Of a DNA stretch of 64,000 nucleotides, positions 1 through 7,441 are shown one piece after another (position 1 is the stretch's first letter; every line of letters starts with the position of its first letter). The stretch lies in assembly GCA_015709675.1 (NCBI GenBank), contig CP054182.1, forward strand, positions 186,001-250,000. Reading direction: 5' to 3'. The translations under genes were made by a program, and so were the position numbers. The notes beneath the pieces were generated by a model that worked only from the letters and a program-made list of their open reading frames with translations, did not search any database and was not told where the DNA came from. Origin of the DNA: Ignavibacteriales bacterium. Lineage in GTDB: Bacteria; Bacteroidota; Ignavibacteria; Ignavibacteriales; Ignavibacteriaceae.

Positions 1-259
1 TCTTTAAAGGAACAAACTCCTGAACAGTTATCCTTTCAGAAGGACCAGCAGCTCGTTTTTTAAGAAAGTGCCACTCCCAGTTACGGAATTTTTCCGGAGC
101 GGCCTCAAGCCATTTCTCAGCAGCGGGAGCTTCGTCAAGACGGAGTGAGTTGTTAGCTGCTGCTATATGAGCAAGATACGACTGGTACTCCCTGTCACTC
201 TGCTGAGCAAAAGCTGATACCAAAACCCCGGCTAAAAGAAACAAAACCAAACGGACCAC
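1..259 (-). CDS. Secreted protein of unknown function, 3' part outside window
   Basis: The first 86 codons of a minus-strand gene that runs off the left edge. The frame opens with GTG at 259-257, six bases after an AGGAG Shine-Dalgarno at 266-270, which decides the start. The protein begins VVRLVLFLLAGVLVSAFAQQ, a clear Sec signal peptide ending in AFAQ. After it comes a short helical stretch (RLDEAPAAEKWLEAAPEKFR, then NWEWHFLKKR). This arrangement of a signal peptide, a small helical repeat and NWEW often precedes WD40 propeller domains in bacterial proteins, but no blade is present here, so the family is inference. Fate is periplasm or outside. Confidence 0.7.
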   Translation of the reverse strand, partial: MVRLVLFLLAGVLVSAFAQQSDREYQSYLAHIAAANNSLRLDEAPAAEKWLEAAPEKFRNWEWHFLKKRAAGPSERITVQEFVPLK

Positions 260-649
260 ACACAGCTCCTTACCTTAGTTTCATGGGAAAGAAATTTGAA
301 TGGTGAATATAATAAACCGGCTGAGGATGAACTAAAAAATTATACTGCCCCGGTTATTCAAACTACATTTGAACTAATCCCCCTTCATTTGCGCAATCTG
401 CGGTAATCATAAGAATGAACAATGTACGATGTACAATTTATAATGTGCTTTCCCCCGTTACTGACAATTCACTTATACTGCTAAGATAATTTGCCAGCAT
501 AAAATGTGATTTTAGCTCAAAAACGAACCTTGTTTCATGACATCCAAAAAGCAGGGTCCTTGTTTTACAATACTTTAGCACAATAGCGTATCAAACTCAA
601 AAAAAAAGGCGGCTCACCTGAACCACCTTTTTGCAAAGTGAATGATTTC
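260..649. other. Intergenic stretch with a heptamer array and a terminator
   Basis: No credible gene. It holds a degenerate 7-bp array at 415-449 (ATGAACA, ATGTACG, ATGTACA, ATTTATA, ATGTGCT) and, at its right end, the terminator of the haem operon. The promoter of the minus-strand gene starting at 259 must lie here, but no convincing -33/-7 pair was found. Confidence 0.5.
599..630 (-). terminator. Rho-independent terminator of the haem operon
   Basis: Read on the minus strand: an 8-bp stem AAAGGTGG / CCGCCTTT with one G-U pair and a 10-base loop, followed by a run of ten T. It lies 20 bases after the hemN stop codon. Confidence 0.85.
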
Positions 650-2026
650 CTAAACCGTGCGGGAGTATTTTCCGCTGTCTTTTTTCGCTTCGATATAGCC
701 GTCAAAATTCATGGCAATATTGCGGATAAGCAGTTTGCCTGATTCCGAAACGGTTATCTTTTCTCCTTCAATGGCTACAAGTTCATCTTCAATCATTTCA
801 GTTAAACCGGTCAGACCGTTTTTGAAATACTCACGGAAATTGATTGAGAAGAGCTTGCTGGTTTTTTCCATATCCAGTTCAAAGTCACACATCAGCCGCA
901 TAATTACATGCCGGCGGATATGATCGTCTTCGGTCATTTTATAACCCTTGGTAACCGGCAGACGCTCTTCATCCAGTGCTTTGTAATACTCCTTTTCGGT
1001 TTTATAGTTCTGAGTATATATATTCTGCAGCTGGCTTATCGCGGTAATGCCCATAGCGTAAAGATCAGCTCCTGCATTGGTGCTGTATCCCTGGAAGTTG
1101 CGGTAGAGTTTCTTTTCTCTCAGCGCAACCGAGAGTTCATCATCCGGTTTGGCGAAATGATCCATCCCGATAAAATCATAGCCGTTATCAGTCAGTTTTT
1201 CAATCGTCATCTTCAGGATGGCAAGTTTCTCTTCAGGCTTCGGAAGGTCTTCTTCCCTGATCAGCGCCATATGTTTTTTCATCCAGGGCACATGAGCGTA
1301 GTTAAATACGGCTATACGGTCCGGATTAATTTCAATAATCTTGTCAACCGTGCTCTCAAATGATTCTAGTGTCTGGAACGGAAGTCCGTAAATCAAATCA
1401 AGATTAATGGAACTAAAACCAAGTTCCCTTATCCACTCAATGGTCTGCCGGGTCATATCTTCCGGCTGAATGCGGTTAACCGCTTTCTGCACTTTTTCAT
1501 TAAAATCCTGCACCCCCATGCTGATGCGGTTAAATCCGTTGGTGCGGAGCGCTTCAAGATGCGCGCGGGTCAGTCCTCTCGGGTCTATCTCACAGGAGTT
1601 CTCTGAAGTATCATGAAACAGGAACGAGGTGCGTATATAAGAAGCCAGATCATTAATTTCATCCGGATTCAGATGCGTAGGGGTTCCTCCTCCCCAGTGA
1701 AGCTGAGCGACTTTCCGGTCAGGGAGTATATAGCTGCGCAGCAGATCAATTTCTTTCTTTACATAATCAACATACTCTGCCACACGGGTACGGTTGCGGG
1801 TGATAACCATATTGCAGCCGCAAAAATAGCAGAGTGTATCGCAGAACGGGAGGTGATAGTACAGTGAAAGATCAGGAAGATTTTCTCCATAATTGGTTCT
1901 GGTGATTTCATCCATATAGTTATCAGCGGTGAACTCCTCGGTAAAGTGAGGAGCCGTGGGATAACTGGTATATCTTGGCCCCGGACGGTCGTATTTCTTA
2001 AATTTTGAGAGATCTACTTTATACAT
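650..2026 (-). CDS. hemN: Oxygen-independent coproporphyrinogen III oxidase (HemN)
   Basis: A radical SAM enzyme that converts coproporphyrinogen III to protoporphyrinogen IX without oxygen, in the cytoplasm, late in haem synthesis. At 458 residues it has the normal HemN length. It shows the N-terminal GPRYTSYPTAPHF motif and the iron-sulfur cluster site FCDTLCYFCGC, with cysteines at 62, 66, 69 and 71; CxxxCxxCxC is the signature that separates true HemN from HemW-like proteins. Further on are WGGGTPTHL, EIDPRG and MGVQDFNEKVQ, which bind SAM. It starts six bases after the hemE stop, so it is the last gene of a hemD-hemE-hemN operon, and a strong terminator follows. An anaerobic enzyme suggests haem is made under low oxygen; whether an oxygen-dependent HemF also exists elsewhere cannot be seen. 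Confidence 0.97.
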   Translation of the reverse strand: MYKVDLSKFKKYDRPGPRYTSYPTAPHFTEEFTADNYMDEITRTNYGENLPDLSLYYHLPFCDTLCYFCGCNMVITRNRTRVAEYVDYVKKEIDLLRSYILPDRKVAQLHWGGGTPTHLNPDEINDLASYIRTSFLFHDTSENSCEIDPRGLTRAHLEALRTNGFNRISMGVQDFNEKVQKAVNRIQPEDMTRQTIEWIRELGFSSINLDLIYGLPFQTLESFESTVDKIIEINPDRIAVFNYAHVPWMKKHMALIREEDLPKPEEKLAILKMTIEKLTDNGYDFIGMDHFAKPDDELSVALREKKLYRNFQGYSTNAGADLYAMGITAISQLQNIYTQNYKTEKEYYKALDEERLPVTKGYKMTEDDHIRRHVIMRLMCDFELDMEKTSKLFSINFREYFKNGLTGLTEMIEDELVAIEGEKITVSESGKLLIRNIAMNFDGYIEAKKDSGKYSRTV

Positions 2027-2032
2027 AGTAAC

Positions 2033-3118
2033 TTAGTGCTTCTTCCTGTGTTGCTTCTTGTCAGACTTCTTTTCCTCTGAGTGGAATCTGACACTTTCTT
2101 CTTTAACATATTTAACCAGTGCCTTTGCTTTTTCCGGATCAATATCCGGAAGTATGCCATGCCCCAGGTTAAAGATATGTCCGCTTCCCGTTCCGTATGA
2201 TTCAAGCACACGGACAGTTTCCTGTTTAATCTTATCGAATGAACCGTAAAGTATTGTAGGATCAAGATTGCCCTGAAGAGCAACACGTTTCCCGATCTTT
2301 TCTCTGGTTCTTCCGATATCAATCGTCCAGTCAAGCCCCACCACGTCTGCTCCGCTCTTTGAAATTTCTTTCAGAGCATAATGCACTCCCTTTCCGAAAA
2401 CAATGACCGGCTTGTCTTTATGCTTAATGCCGTCGATTATTTTCTCTATATACGGCAGGGAGAACTCCATATAATCATGGTAGCCAAGATTACCGCCCCA
2501 GGTATCAAAAATCTGAATTGCATCAGCCCCGGCATCCATCTTCGCCTGCAGATAGAGTATAACAGACTCAGCAATCATATCAAGCAGCTTGTGCGCAAGG
2601 GCAGGGTTATTATATATAAGGCCTTTAATCAGCGCGAAATTTTTGGAACCCTTGCCTTCAACCATATACGTAAGAAGAGTCCAGGGGCTGCCGGCAAAGC
2701 CGATAAGCGGCACACGGTTGTCAAGAGTGCGTTTTGTCATGGAAACTGCATCCATCACATATTTCAGATCCTTAAGCGGATCAGGTATCTTCAGACGCTT
2801 CAGATCTCCTTCATGAGCTATTGGCTCAGGGAAAACGGGACCTTTCTTTTCTTCAAGTTCTAGATACATCCCCATCGCCTCGGGAATAACCAGTATATCA
2901 GAAAAGATTATCGCGGCATCTACTCCGATTAAATCCACCGGCTGAACCGTGACTTCTGTCGCCAGTTCAGGGGTTTTGCAGAGTGTAAGAAAATCTGTTT
3001 TAGCTCTTACTGCTCTGTATTCCGGGAGATACCGCCCCGCCTGGCGCATGATCCATATCGGGGTTCTTTCTGTTTTCTCTTTTCTGCATGCTCTGAGAAA
3101 TAGGTCATTTTTTATCAA
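2033..3118 (-). CDS. hemE: Uroporphyrinogen decarboxylase
   Basis: Removes the four acetate carboxyls of uroporphyrinogen III to give coproporphyrinogen III in the cytoplasm. The 361-residue product carries the family signatures PIWIMRQAGRYLPEY near residue 21, the GFAGSPWTLLTYM block, the QIFDTWGGNL block and FNLGHGILPDIDPE near the C-terminus. The start is TTG at 3118, with GGAG a few bases upstream; no ATG lies in a better place. The last 18 residues form a lysine-rich tail (EEKKSDKKQHRKKH) beyond the usual end of the family, probably disordered. The gene sits 61 bases after hemD and 6 bases before hemN, and all three act in order in one pathway, so co-transcription is very likely. Confidence 0.97.
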   Translation of the reverse strand: MIKNDLFLRACRKEKTERTPIWIMRQAGRYLPEYRAVRAKTDFLTLCKTPELATEVTVQPVDLIGVDAAIIFSDILVIPEAMGMYLELEEKKGPVFPEPIAHEGDLKRLKIPDPLKDLKYVMDAVSMTKRTLDNRVPLIGFAGSPWTLLTYMVEGKGSKNFALIKGLIYNNPALAHKLLDMIAESVILYLQAKMDAGADAIQIFDTWGGNLGYHDYMEFSLPYIEKIIDGIKHKDKPVIVFGKGVHYALKEISKSGADVVGLDWTIDIGRTREKIGKRVALQGNLDPTILYGSFDKIKQETVRVLESYGTGSGHIFNLGHGILPDIDPEKAKALVKYVKEESVRFHSEEKKSDKKQHRKKH

Positions 3119-3179
3119 ACTGTCTCCAAAGTTCTAACTGTTGAAAATTTCAATACTTTTTCTTGCGATCAGGATAGAT

Positions 3180-3950
3180 TTAGATACCCTCACTGGCCGC
3201 TATTCCTGCCGCAATCTCTTCCAAAGAGGGCTTTTCCGGACAAAAATCATAGCTTATACCCTGTGAAATGAGGAATGCGCCGGTAGTCCTGCCAATAACT
3301 GCAATTTTTATGCCGCTAAAATACTGCTTATCCTGCTCAATCTCCATGAGGGAAATAAAATTACTTACTCCGGACGGGCTTTGAAACACTATCCAGTCCG
3401 GTTTCTGATGTCTCAGAGCCTCAATCACCTCTTTTACCGTCTCCCTTTCGGGAAGTTTATTGCTATAAACAGTTACCGGAAAAACCGTTCCACCCTTTTC
3501 CGGAAGACCCGTAAGCAATTCCTCTCTGCCGATTTCAGAACGGGGCATCAGAAATGAGCAGCCTTTTATCCCTCCTTCTCCAAGTAGTCTGAGAATAGAA
3601 GCTGCAGTTCCTTCTTCCGGAAAAACAGCATCTCTTACACCCTGCTCATGAAGTGCGTGCGCTGTTTTTTCACCAACCGCTATTACTTTCTGTTTTAAAA
3701 GAACCGGTGTAAGATTCTGCTCCCTGCAGTAATCAAAATAGGAGCTCACACCGAAGGCTGATGTAAAGATGATATAATCCGCGTGAGCGTCATATGCTTT
3801 GCTGAATGCTTCTTTATCAATATATTGCTTCAGTGATATGACCGGAAGAAAAACCGCTTCACAATTAATGCCGCTGAACACCCCAAGCGATGATTCTTTT
3901 TTATGCACTTCCCCGGTAATAAGAATGCGCGGGAGAGAGAAGCGGGTCAT
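3180..3950 (-). CDS. hemD: Uroporphyrinogen-III synthase
   Basis: Closes hydroxymethylbilane to uroporphyrinogen III with inversion of ring D. HemD proteins diverge strongly, but this 256-residue protein has the family pattern: an N-terminal RILITG strand, DYIIFTSAFGVSSYF near residue 58, KVIAVGEKTAHAL, and in the second domain DWIVFQSPSGVSNFI and KIAVIGRTTGAFL. Its position directly upstream of hemE supports the call. The start overlaps the stop of the upstream GyrI-like gene by four bases (ATGA), a sign of translational coupling. No hemA, hemB or hemC gene lies in this window. Confidence 0.92.
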   Translation of the reverse strand: MTRFSLPRILITGEVHKKESSLGVFSGINCEAVFLPVISLKQYIDKEAFSKAYDAHADYIIFTSAFGVSSYFDYCREQNLTPVLLKQKVIAVGEKTAHALHEQGVRDAVFPEEGTAASILRLLGEGGIKGCSFLMPRSEIGREELLTGLPEKGGTVFPVTVYSNKLPERETVKEVIEALRHQKPDWIVFQSPSGVSNFISLMEIEQDKQYFSGIKIAVIGRTTGAFLISQGISYDFCPEKPSLEEIAAGIAASEGI

Positions 3951-4408
3951 GCCACCTTCATCAGAAGTTGAATTTCAAACTGATTATCTGTCATCCGCAT
4001 AATCTGAATTCCTTCACGGGACTGCGTGCGGATATCATTCTCATGGATATAGCGGAAAAGAGTTTCATACGCCCTCCCGATTATCTCCGCCGGGTCACCT
4101 TTGCTTTTTACCGATACATATTCCCCCTCTATGCGGTATATAAAATATGGCTTCTCAACCTCAAGATATTCACCCACCAGAACACCCTGCCAGCTTCGCA
4201 GATCCTGCTCCGGCGTATCGGCAGGATTATCATAATATATGCCGACAATCTGCTTTTCCAGGTAAGGCAGTCCTTTTTGGTCAAGATACTCTGCCACCTC
4301 AGAAACATACTCTGATGATTTCATATAGTCCCCCCTGAACTCGCGGCAGACACAAAGAACAGGCGTGCTGATCTGAATCAGTCCGGCAGAAATATTATTG
4401 TCAATCAT
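3947..4408 (-). CDS. GyrI-like / AraC effector-binding-type small-molecule binding protein
   Basis: A 153-residue stand-alone protein resembling the GyrI-like effector-binding fold that also forms the ligand domain of BmrR and Rob. The clearest marker is GIYYDNPADTPEQDLRSWQG near residue 62, matching the family pattern of a small residue, Y, DNP, then a polar loop, followed by VLVGE. There is no DNA-binding domain. An internal ATG at 4324 has a very strong Shine-Dalgarno (AGGGGGG), but starting there would delete the first beta strand (GLIQISTPVLCVCREFRGDY), which the fold needs, so the upstream ATG is preferred. It is the first gene of the haem operon and overlaps hemD by four bases. A role in sensing or carrying a porphyrin-pathway compound is only a guess. 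Confidence 0.75.
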   Translation of the reverse strand: MIDNNISAGLIQISTPVLCVCREFRGDYMKSSEYVSEVAEYLDQKGLPYLEKQIVGIYYDNPADTPEQDLRSWQGVLVGEYLEVEKPYFIYRIEGEYVSVKSKGDPAEIIGRAYETLFRYIHENDIRTQSREGIQIMRMTDNQFEIQLLMKVA

Positions 4409-4410
4409 AT

Positions 4411-4445
4411 AATTAGTAATTAATAGTTAGAAATTAGTAATAATT
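4411..4445. repeat. Heptamer array, unit AATTAGT
   Basis: Five 7-bp units in a row, AATTAGT, AATTAAT, AGTTAGA, AATTAGT and AATAATT, directly upstream of the GyrI-like gene start at 4408. The same unit recurs at 36272-36299. The array occupies the place where the haem operon promoter or leader is expected. Confidence 0.75.
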
Positions 4446-4497
4446 TTTGCGGCATAGCTGCGATACATTACTGTCACACATAAAATATAACCACAAA

Positions 4498-4630
4498 CAG
4501 CGCCGCAGGCGCGACATATCAATAACATAGAACAAAGCGCTTCATACCAGCACCGTAGGTGCGGCATATCAGTAACATACAACAAAGCGTTCCATCACCA
4601 GCGCCGTAGGTGCGGCATATCAACAGCACC
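4498..4630 (+). repeat. Tandem repeat of about 50 bp with a hairpin core
   Basis: Two full units and one partial unit start at 4498, 4548 and 4599. Each opens with a small hairpin (GCGCC-GCA-GGCGC, then GCACC-GTA-GGTGC, then GCGCC-GTA-GGTGC) followed by a conserved tail of the type GGCATATCAGTAACATA and ACAAAGCG. The stem bases change together between units one and two, so the folded form seems to matter. Together with the heptamer array it fills most of the 305-base gap from 4409 to 4713. Confidence 0.75.
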
Positions 4631-4654
4631 CCTCTTTATGTGATATATACACAA

Positions 4655-4697
4655 CAAAAACAAAAAGCCGTACCCCCGGTAAAGAAGGCACGGCTTT
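4655..4697 (-). terminator. Rho-independent terminator after the outer-membrane protein pair
   Basis: Read on the minus strand: stem AAAGCCGT / ACGGCTTT (4690-4697 with 4664-4671), an 18-base loop, then a T-rich run TTTTTGTTTTTG. It begins 17 bases after the stop codon at 4714. Confidence 0.85.
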
Positions 4698-4713
4698 ATT
4701 AATCAGCTGGCTG

Positions 4714-6366
4714 TCAGATAGAATAGCCGATACCGAACCGCAGAGCGAAATCAGGTATCGTGAAAACCTTCACCCCGATGCGAAGATCATTAAAAATTGT
4801 ATACTCACGGCTCAGACCAATTCCTGACGGAAGCGGAGAACCGAGAAGACTCTTAACATCCTTATTCTGTGCCGGATCAGCAAATCCCATAGCAATGCCG
4901 TCTCCGAACATCAGCCCTGCTTCAAAGATGTAATGCGGATCGCGGTATCCTGACCACTTACCAAAAGTCTGGAAGAAGAGACCATCCACATCAAAGAACA
5001 GAAGCAGACGGGTCGGTATCAGTGCCCAGCCCCATCCTTTAACCTTATCAGCAAACTTTATATTAGCGCCGAATTTTATTCCGAGGTCAACATCTTTGCC
5101 GAATTTATAACGGTCATACTCGTAAGACATTTCATTCAGATACTTAACGATATTAAGCGCAAATGCATGATCTCCCCACTTATAGTCAGCACCGATAGTC
5201 AGTGATGAAGGGAACTGAAACCGTGTCTTCTGGGTGAACGGGTTGGCTGCCTTGGCAGTCAGATTAGGACGCGCCAGATCAAGTGAATCAATAATGATAT
5301 TCAGCGCTTCATCACCTTCACCAAGAACACGGCCGGTCATAAACTTTGGCTGATAGCTCTGCCCGTATGCATTATTATCCGCCATTTCGAATTCCGGTAT
5401 ATAATCATAAGCAAGAGAGATATTAAAATTCTCGAACTGATGCAGAATACCGAACTTCACTCCCCACTTGGTATCATCGTAATTTGCTTTGATCTTGTAA
5501 CCAAATTCATTTGTCTGACCTGATGCAAAATCAATATTCTGGTCATTGGGATTGTTAAAATGATATTCCTGAGTTCTGTTCAGAACCATCATTCCGTCAA
5601 TCTGCATATTATAGTTAATGTAATTGGTTACATTATACTGAGTGAGCGCCAGTCCAAAATGTGTCCGTCCGAATTTAGTGTTCAGAAGGGGCGAGCCCAC
5701 GCCGATGGTCATGGCGTTTACCCTGAAATAGACATCCGAAGTGATAGTCACATTCAGTGGCATATCAAGACGTACCTCCTGATCGGAAACCTGCTTTACG
5801 GATTCAAGTTTTGTTCTGACTCCTGAAAGCACCGAGGATAACGAAAAATCAACCGGGAAATTAACAGCAAAAGCAAGCACAACTTTCTCATGCACGGGGA
5901 GAGAAATGGCAAAAGTGCCAAAGCCGCCCGGCTGGCCAAATTCAAATGAATTGGTCTTGGTTGACTGCTTATATGCACCCGCGGGGAACTTGAATGTTGT
6001 TGTGTCCTTTAAGAAGTCATCCGTGGTTTCTTTAAGACTTGCATCCATGGTCTTCTTAAAATCAACACCCAGAAGATTTGCATCCAGACTGAACTTCGTA
6101 TCAAAAAAGACGAATGCTTTTTCATTCATCAGTCCGAGTTCAGCCGGATTGGTAAATACCGCCGCGGCACCGGTGCTTATAAGAGGCGATATCACGCGTC
6201 CCAGCGTTCCGGAACCATAACCGCCTCCCATGGCACTCAGACTGAAGTTCATGTTAAAATTCAGTTCGCCTCCTGAGTAATAACGCATAACAGGAGTATC
6301 GCTCTGGGGTAATATATACGGCGCTGAAAAAAGCACCGCGAGAAGAACAATATATAGCTTTTTCAT
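4714..6366 (-). CDS. Putative outer-membrane beta-barrel protein
   Basis: A 550-residue exported protein with a signal peptide (MKKLYIVLLAVLFSAPYILP) and a body of alternating polar and hydrophobic strands typical of outer-membrane barrels, closing with FALRFGIGYSI. Near residue 75 it has TNPAELGLM, comparable to the WNPAGL motif of its neighbour and of FadL/PorV-type barrels, so it may belong to the same broad superfamily, though it is longer and its exact family was not recognised. The start is supported by AGGAG seven bases before the ATG. It lies 15 bases downstream of the PorV-like gene and is probably co-transcribed with it. Function in transport or in T9SS assembly is inference. Confidence 0.7.
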   Translation of the reverse strand: MKKLYIVLLAVLFSAPYILPQSDTPVMRYYSGGELNFNMNFSLSAMGGGYGSGTLGRVISPLISTGAAAVFTNPAELGLMNEKAFVFFDTKFSLDANLLGVDFKKTMDASLKETTDDFLKDTTTFKFPAGAYKQSTKTNSFEFGQPGGFGTFAISLPVHEKVVLAFAVNFPVDFSLSSVLSGVRTKLESVKQVSDQEVRLDMPLNVTITSDVYFRVNAMTIGVGSPLLNTKFGRTHFGLALTQYNVTNYINYNMQIDGMMVLNRTQEYHFNNPNDQNIDFASGQTNEFGYKIKANYDDTKWGVKFGILHQFENFNISLAYDYIPEFEMADNNAYGQSYQPKFMTGRVLGEGDEALNIIIDSLDLARPNLTAKAANPFTQKTRFQFPSSLTIGADYKWGDHAFALNIVKYLNEMSYEYDRYKFGKDVDLGIKFGANIKFADKVKGWGWALIPTRLLLFFDVDGLFFQTFGKWSGYRDPHYIFEAGLMFGDGIAMGFADPAQNKDVKSLLGSPLPSGIGLSREYTIFNDLRIGVKVFTIPDFALRFGIGYSI

Positions 6367-6381
6367 GACTGCTCCTGTTCC

Positions 6382-7362
6382 TTAAAATTCTAATCCGAAA
6401 GTCAGGCGGCTGGTATTCGCCAGATTTTCAATAACATTGGTATAATCAAACACAAATCTTCCGCCGAAAATCTTGAACTTCAGCCCGGTTCCCAGAACAA
6501 TCCGTTCATCCTCAACATTGTTGATGGTGTTCTGAACTCCCGCGCGGACGAAGAGGAAGTTAAACAGACGAATTTCAGCGCCGCCCCGGATTTTGTTATA
6601 TACATCTTTCGAAAGTGAAGGAAGATAATCCGCGGTAAACATAAAATTATCGGATATCCTGAATGAGGTTCCCACGACCGATTCAAACGGAACCAGTTCA
6701 GAATAACTTCCTTTCGCTTTAGCGGCCGGATTGTCAACTTTTGAATCCCAGAATACCGGCGAATAGATATCCTTAAGCATGATACCCATGTTTACTTTAT
6801 CATTCACCTTAAAAAGAACTCCGATATCAAATCCGAATCCGTTTGCTCCTCCTTTTACCTGATTAAGCTGCGCCTGCGCGATTTCATCGGGTTCAAATAT
6901 CCGGTAATCATCTCCTCCGAGAGTATTATTCCCGAATGATGAGCGGCGGTATTTAATACTTCCTCCGACGGTCAGATCTTTCCAGACTTTTCTGCCGTAG
7001 CCAACCTGCACGGTCATCTCATTCATTGCCTCATCACCTGAGTAAATAAACGCGAGGCCGAGTCCGTCAAGCCCTGAGTTATAGGGCATAGCATAACCGA
7101 GATAATTGTACTTAACCAGCCCAAACTGATTGTGGAATGAGAAGGTTACTTCTTTTGACTCAATGTTGGTCAGTCCCGCAGGATTCCAGAGAACCGCGTT
7201 AACGTCATTTGCAAGTCCTACATAAGCGCCTCCGAGCCCCATGGGACGGGCGCCATAGCCGACATCAACAAATGCTCCCGCAACCGAGGCAAGCTCCTGA
7301 GCCCTCATGCCGGCAGTCAGCAGCAGTACTGCCGTTAGTATCTGTAACAGTTTCGCTTTCAT
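6382..7362 (-). CDS. PorV/PorQ-family outer-membrane protein
   Basis: A 326-residue beta-barrel protein of the PorV/PorQ family. PorV is the outer-membrane shuttle of the type IX secretion system that receives cargo by its C-terminal signal. It shows a signal peptide (MKAKLLQILTAVLLLTAGMRAQ), then FVDVGYGARPMGLGGAYVG and LANDVNAVLWNPAGLTNI, the family hallmarks, and ends in phenylalanine (LTFGLEF) like outer-membrane barrels. The reading frame extends 26 codons upstream to 7440, but the ATG at 7362 has AGGA at the right spacing and begins the signal peptide, so it is preferred. Whether it is the functional PorV or a PorQ/P-type paralogue cannot be decided. The many T9SS cargo genes in the window make the assignment meaningful. 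Confidence 0.82.
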   Translation of the reverse strand: MKAKLLQILTAVLLLTAGMRAQELASVAGAFVDVGYGARPMGLGGAYVGLANDVNAVLWNPAGLTNIESKEVTFSFHNQFGLVKYNYLGYAMPYNSGLDGLGLAFIYSGDEAMNEMTVQVGYGRKVWKDLTVGGSIKYRRSSFGNNTLGGDDYRIFEPDEIAQAQLNQVKGGANGFGFDIGVLFKVNDKVNMGIMLKDIYSPVFWDSKVDNPAAKAKGSYSELVPFESVVGTSFRISDNFMFTADYLPSLSKDVYNKIRGGAEIRLFNFLFVRAGVQNTINNVEDERIVLGTGLKFKIFGGRFVFDYTNVIENLANTSRLTFGLEF

Positions 7363-7403
7363 GATTATTTCCTGTTCGATAATAAACTTTATGGTTAATT
7401 CCC

Positions 7404-7429
7404 GGCTCCGGCATATATACTCCGGAGCC
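7404..7429 (-). terminator. Probable terminator of the giant repeat protein gene
   Basis: Perfect 8-bp stem GGCTCCGG / CCGGAGCC with a 10-base loop, 12 bases after the stop codon at 7442. There is no clean T run, so it may act as an RNA stabiliser rather than a terminator. It separates the giant gene from the PorV-like gene. Confidence 0.55.
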
Positions 7430-7441
7430 GCGGCTTTCAAT

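Noticed and set aside
908-1363. Plus-strand open frame of 151 codons
   Set aside because: It is antisense to hemN, which is certain from its motifs; no ribosome site or domain.
7363-7440. Longer start for the PorV-like gene at 7440
   Set aside because: It would put 26 polar residues before a normal signal peptide and run through the terminator hairpin of the upstream gene.
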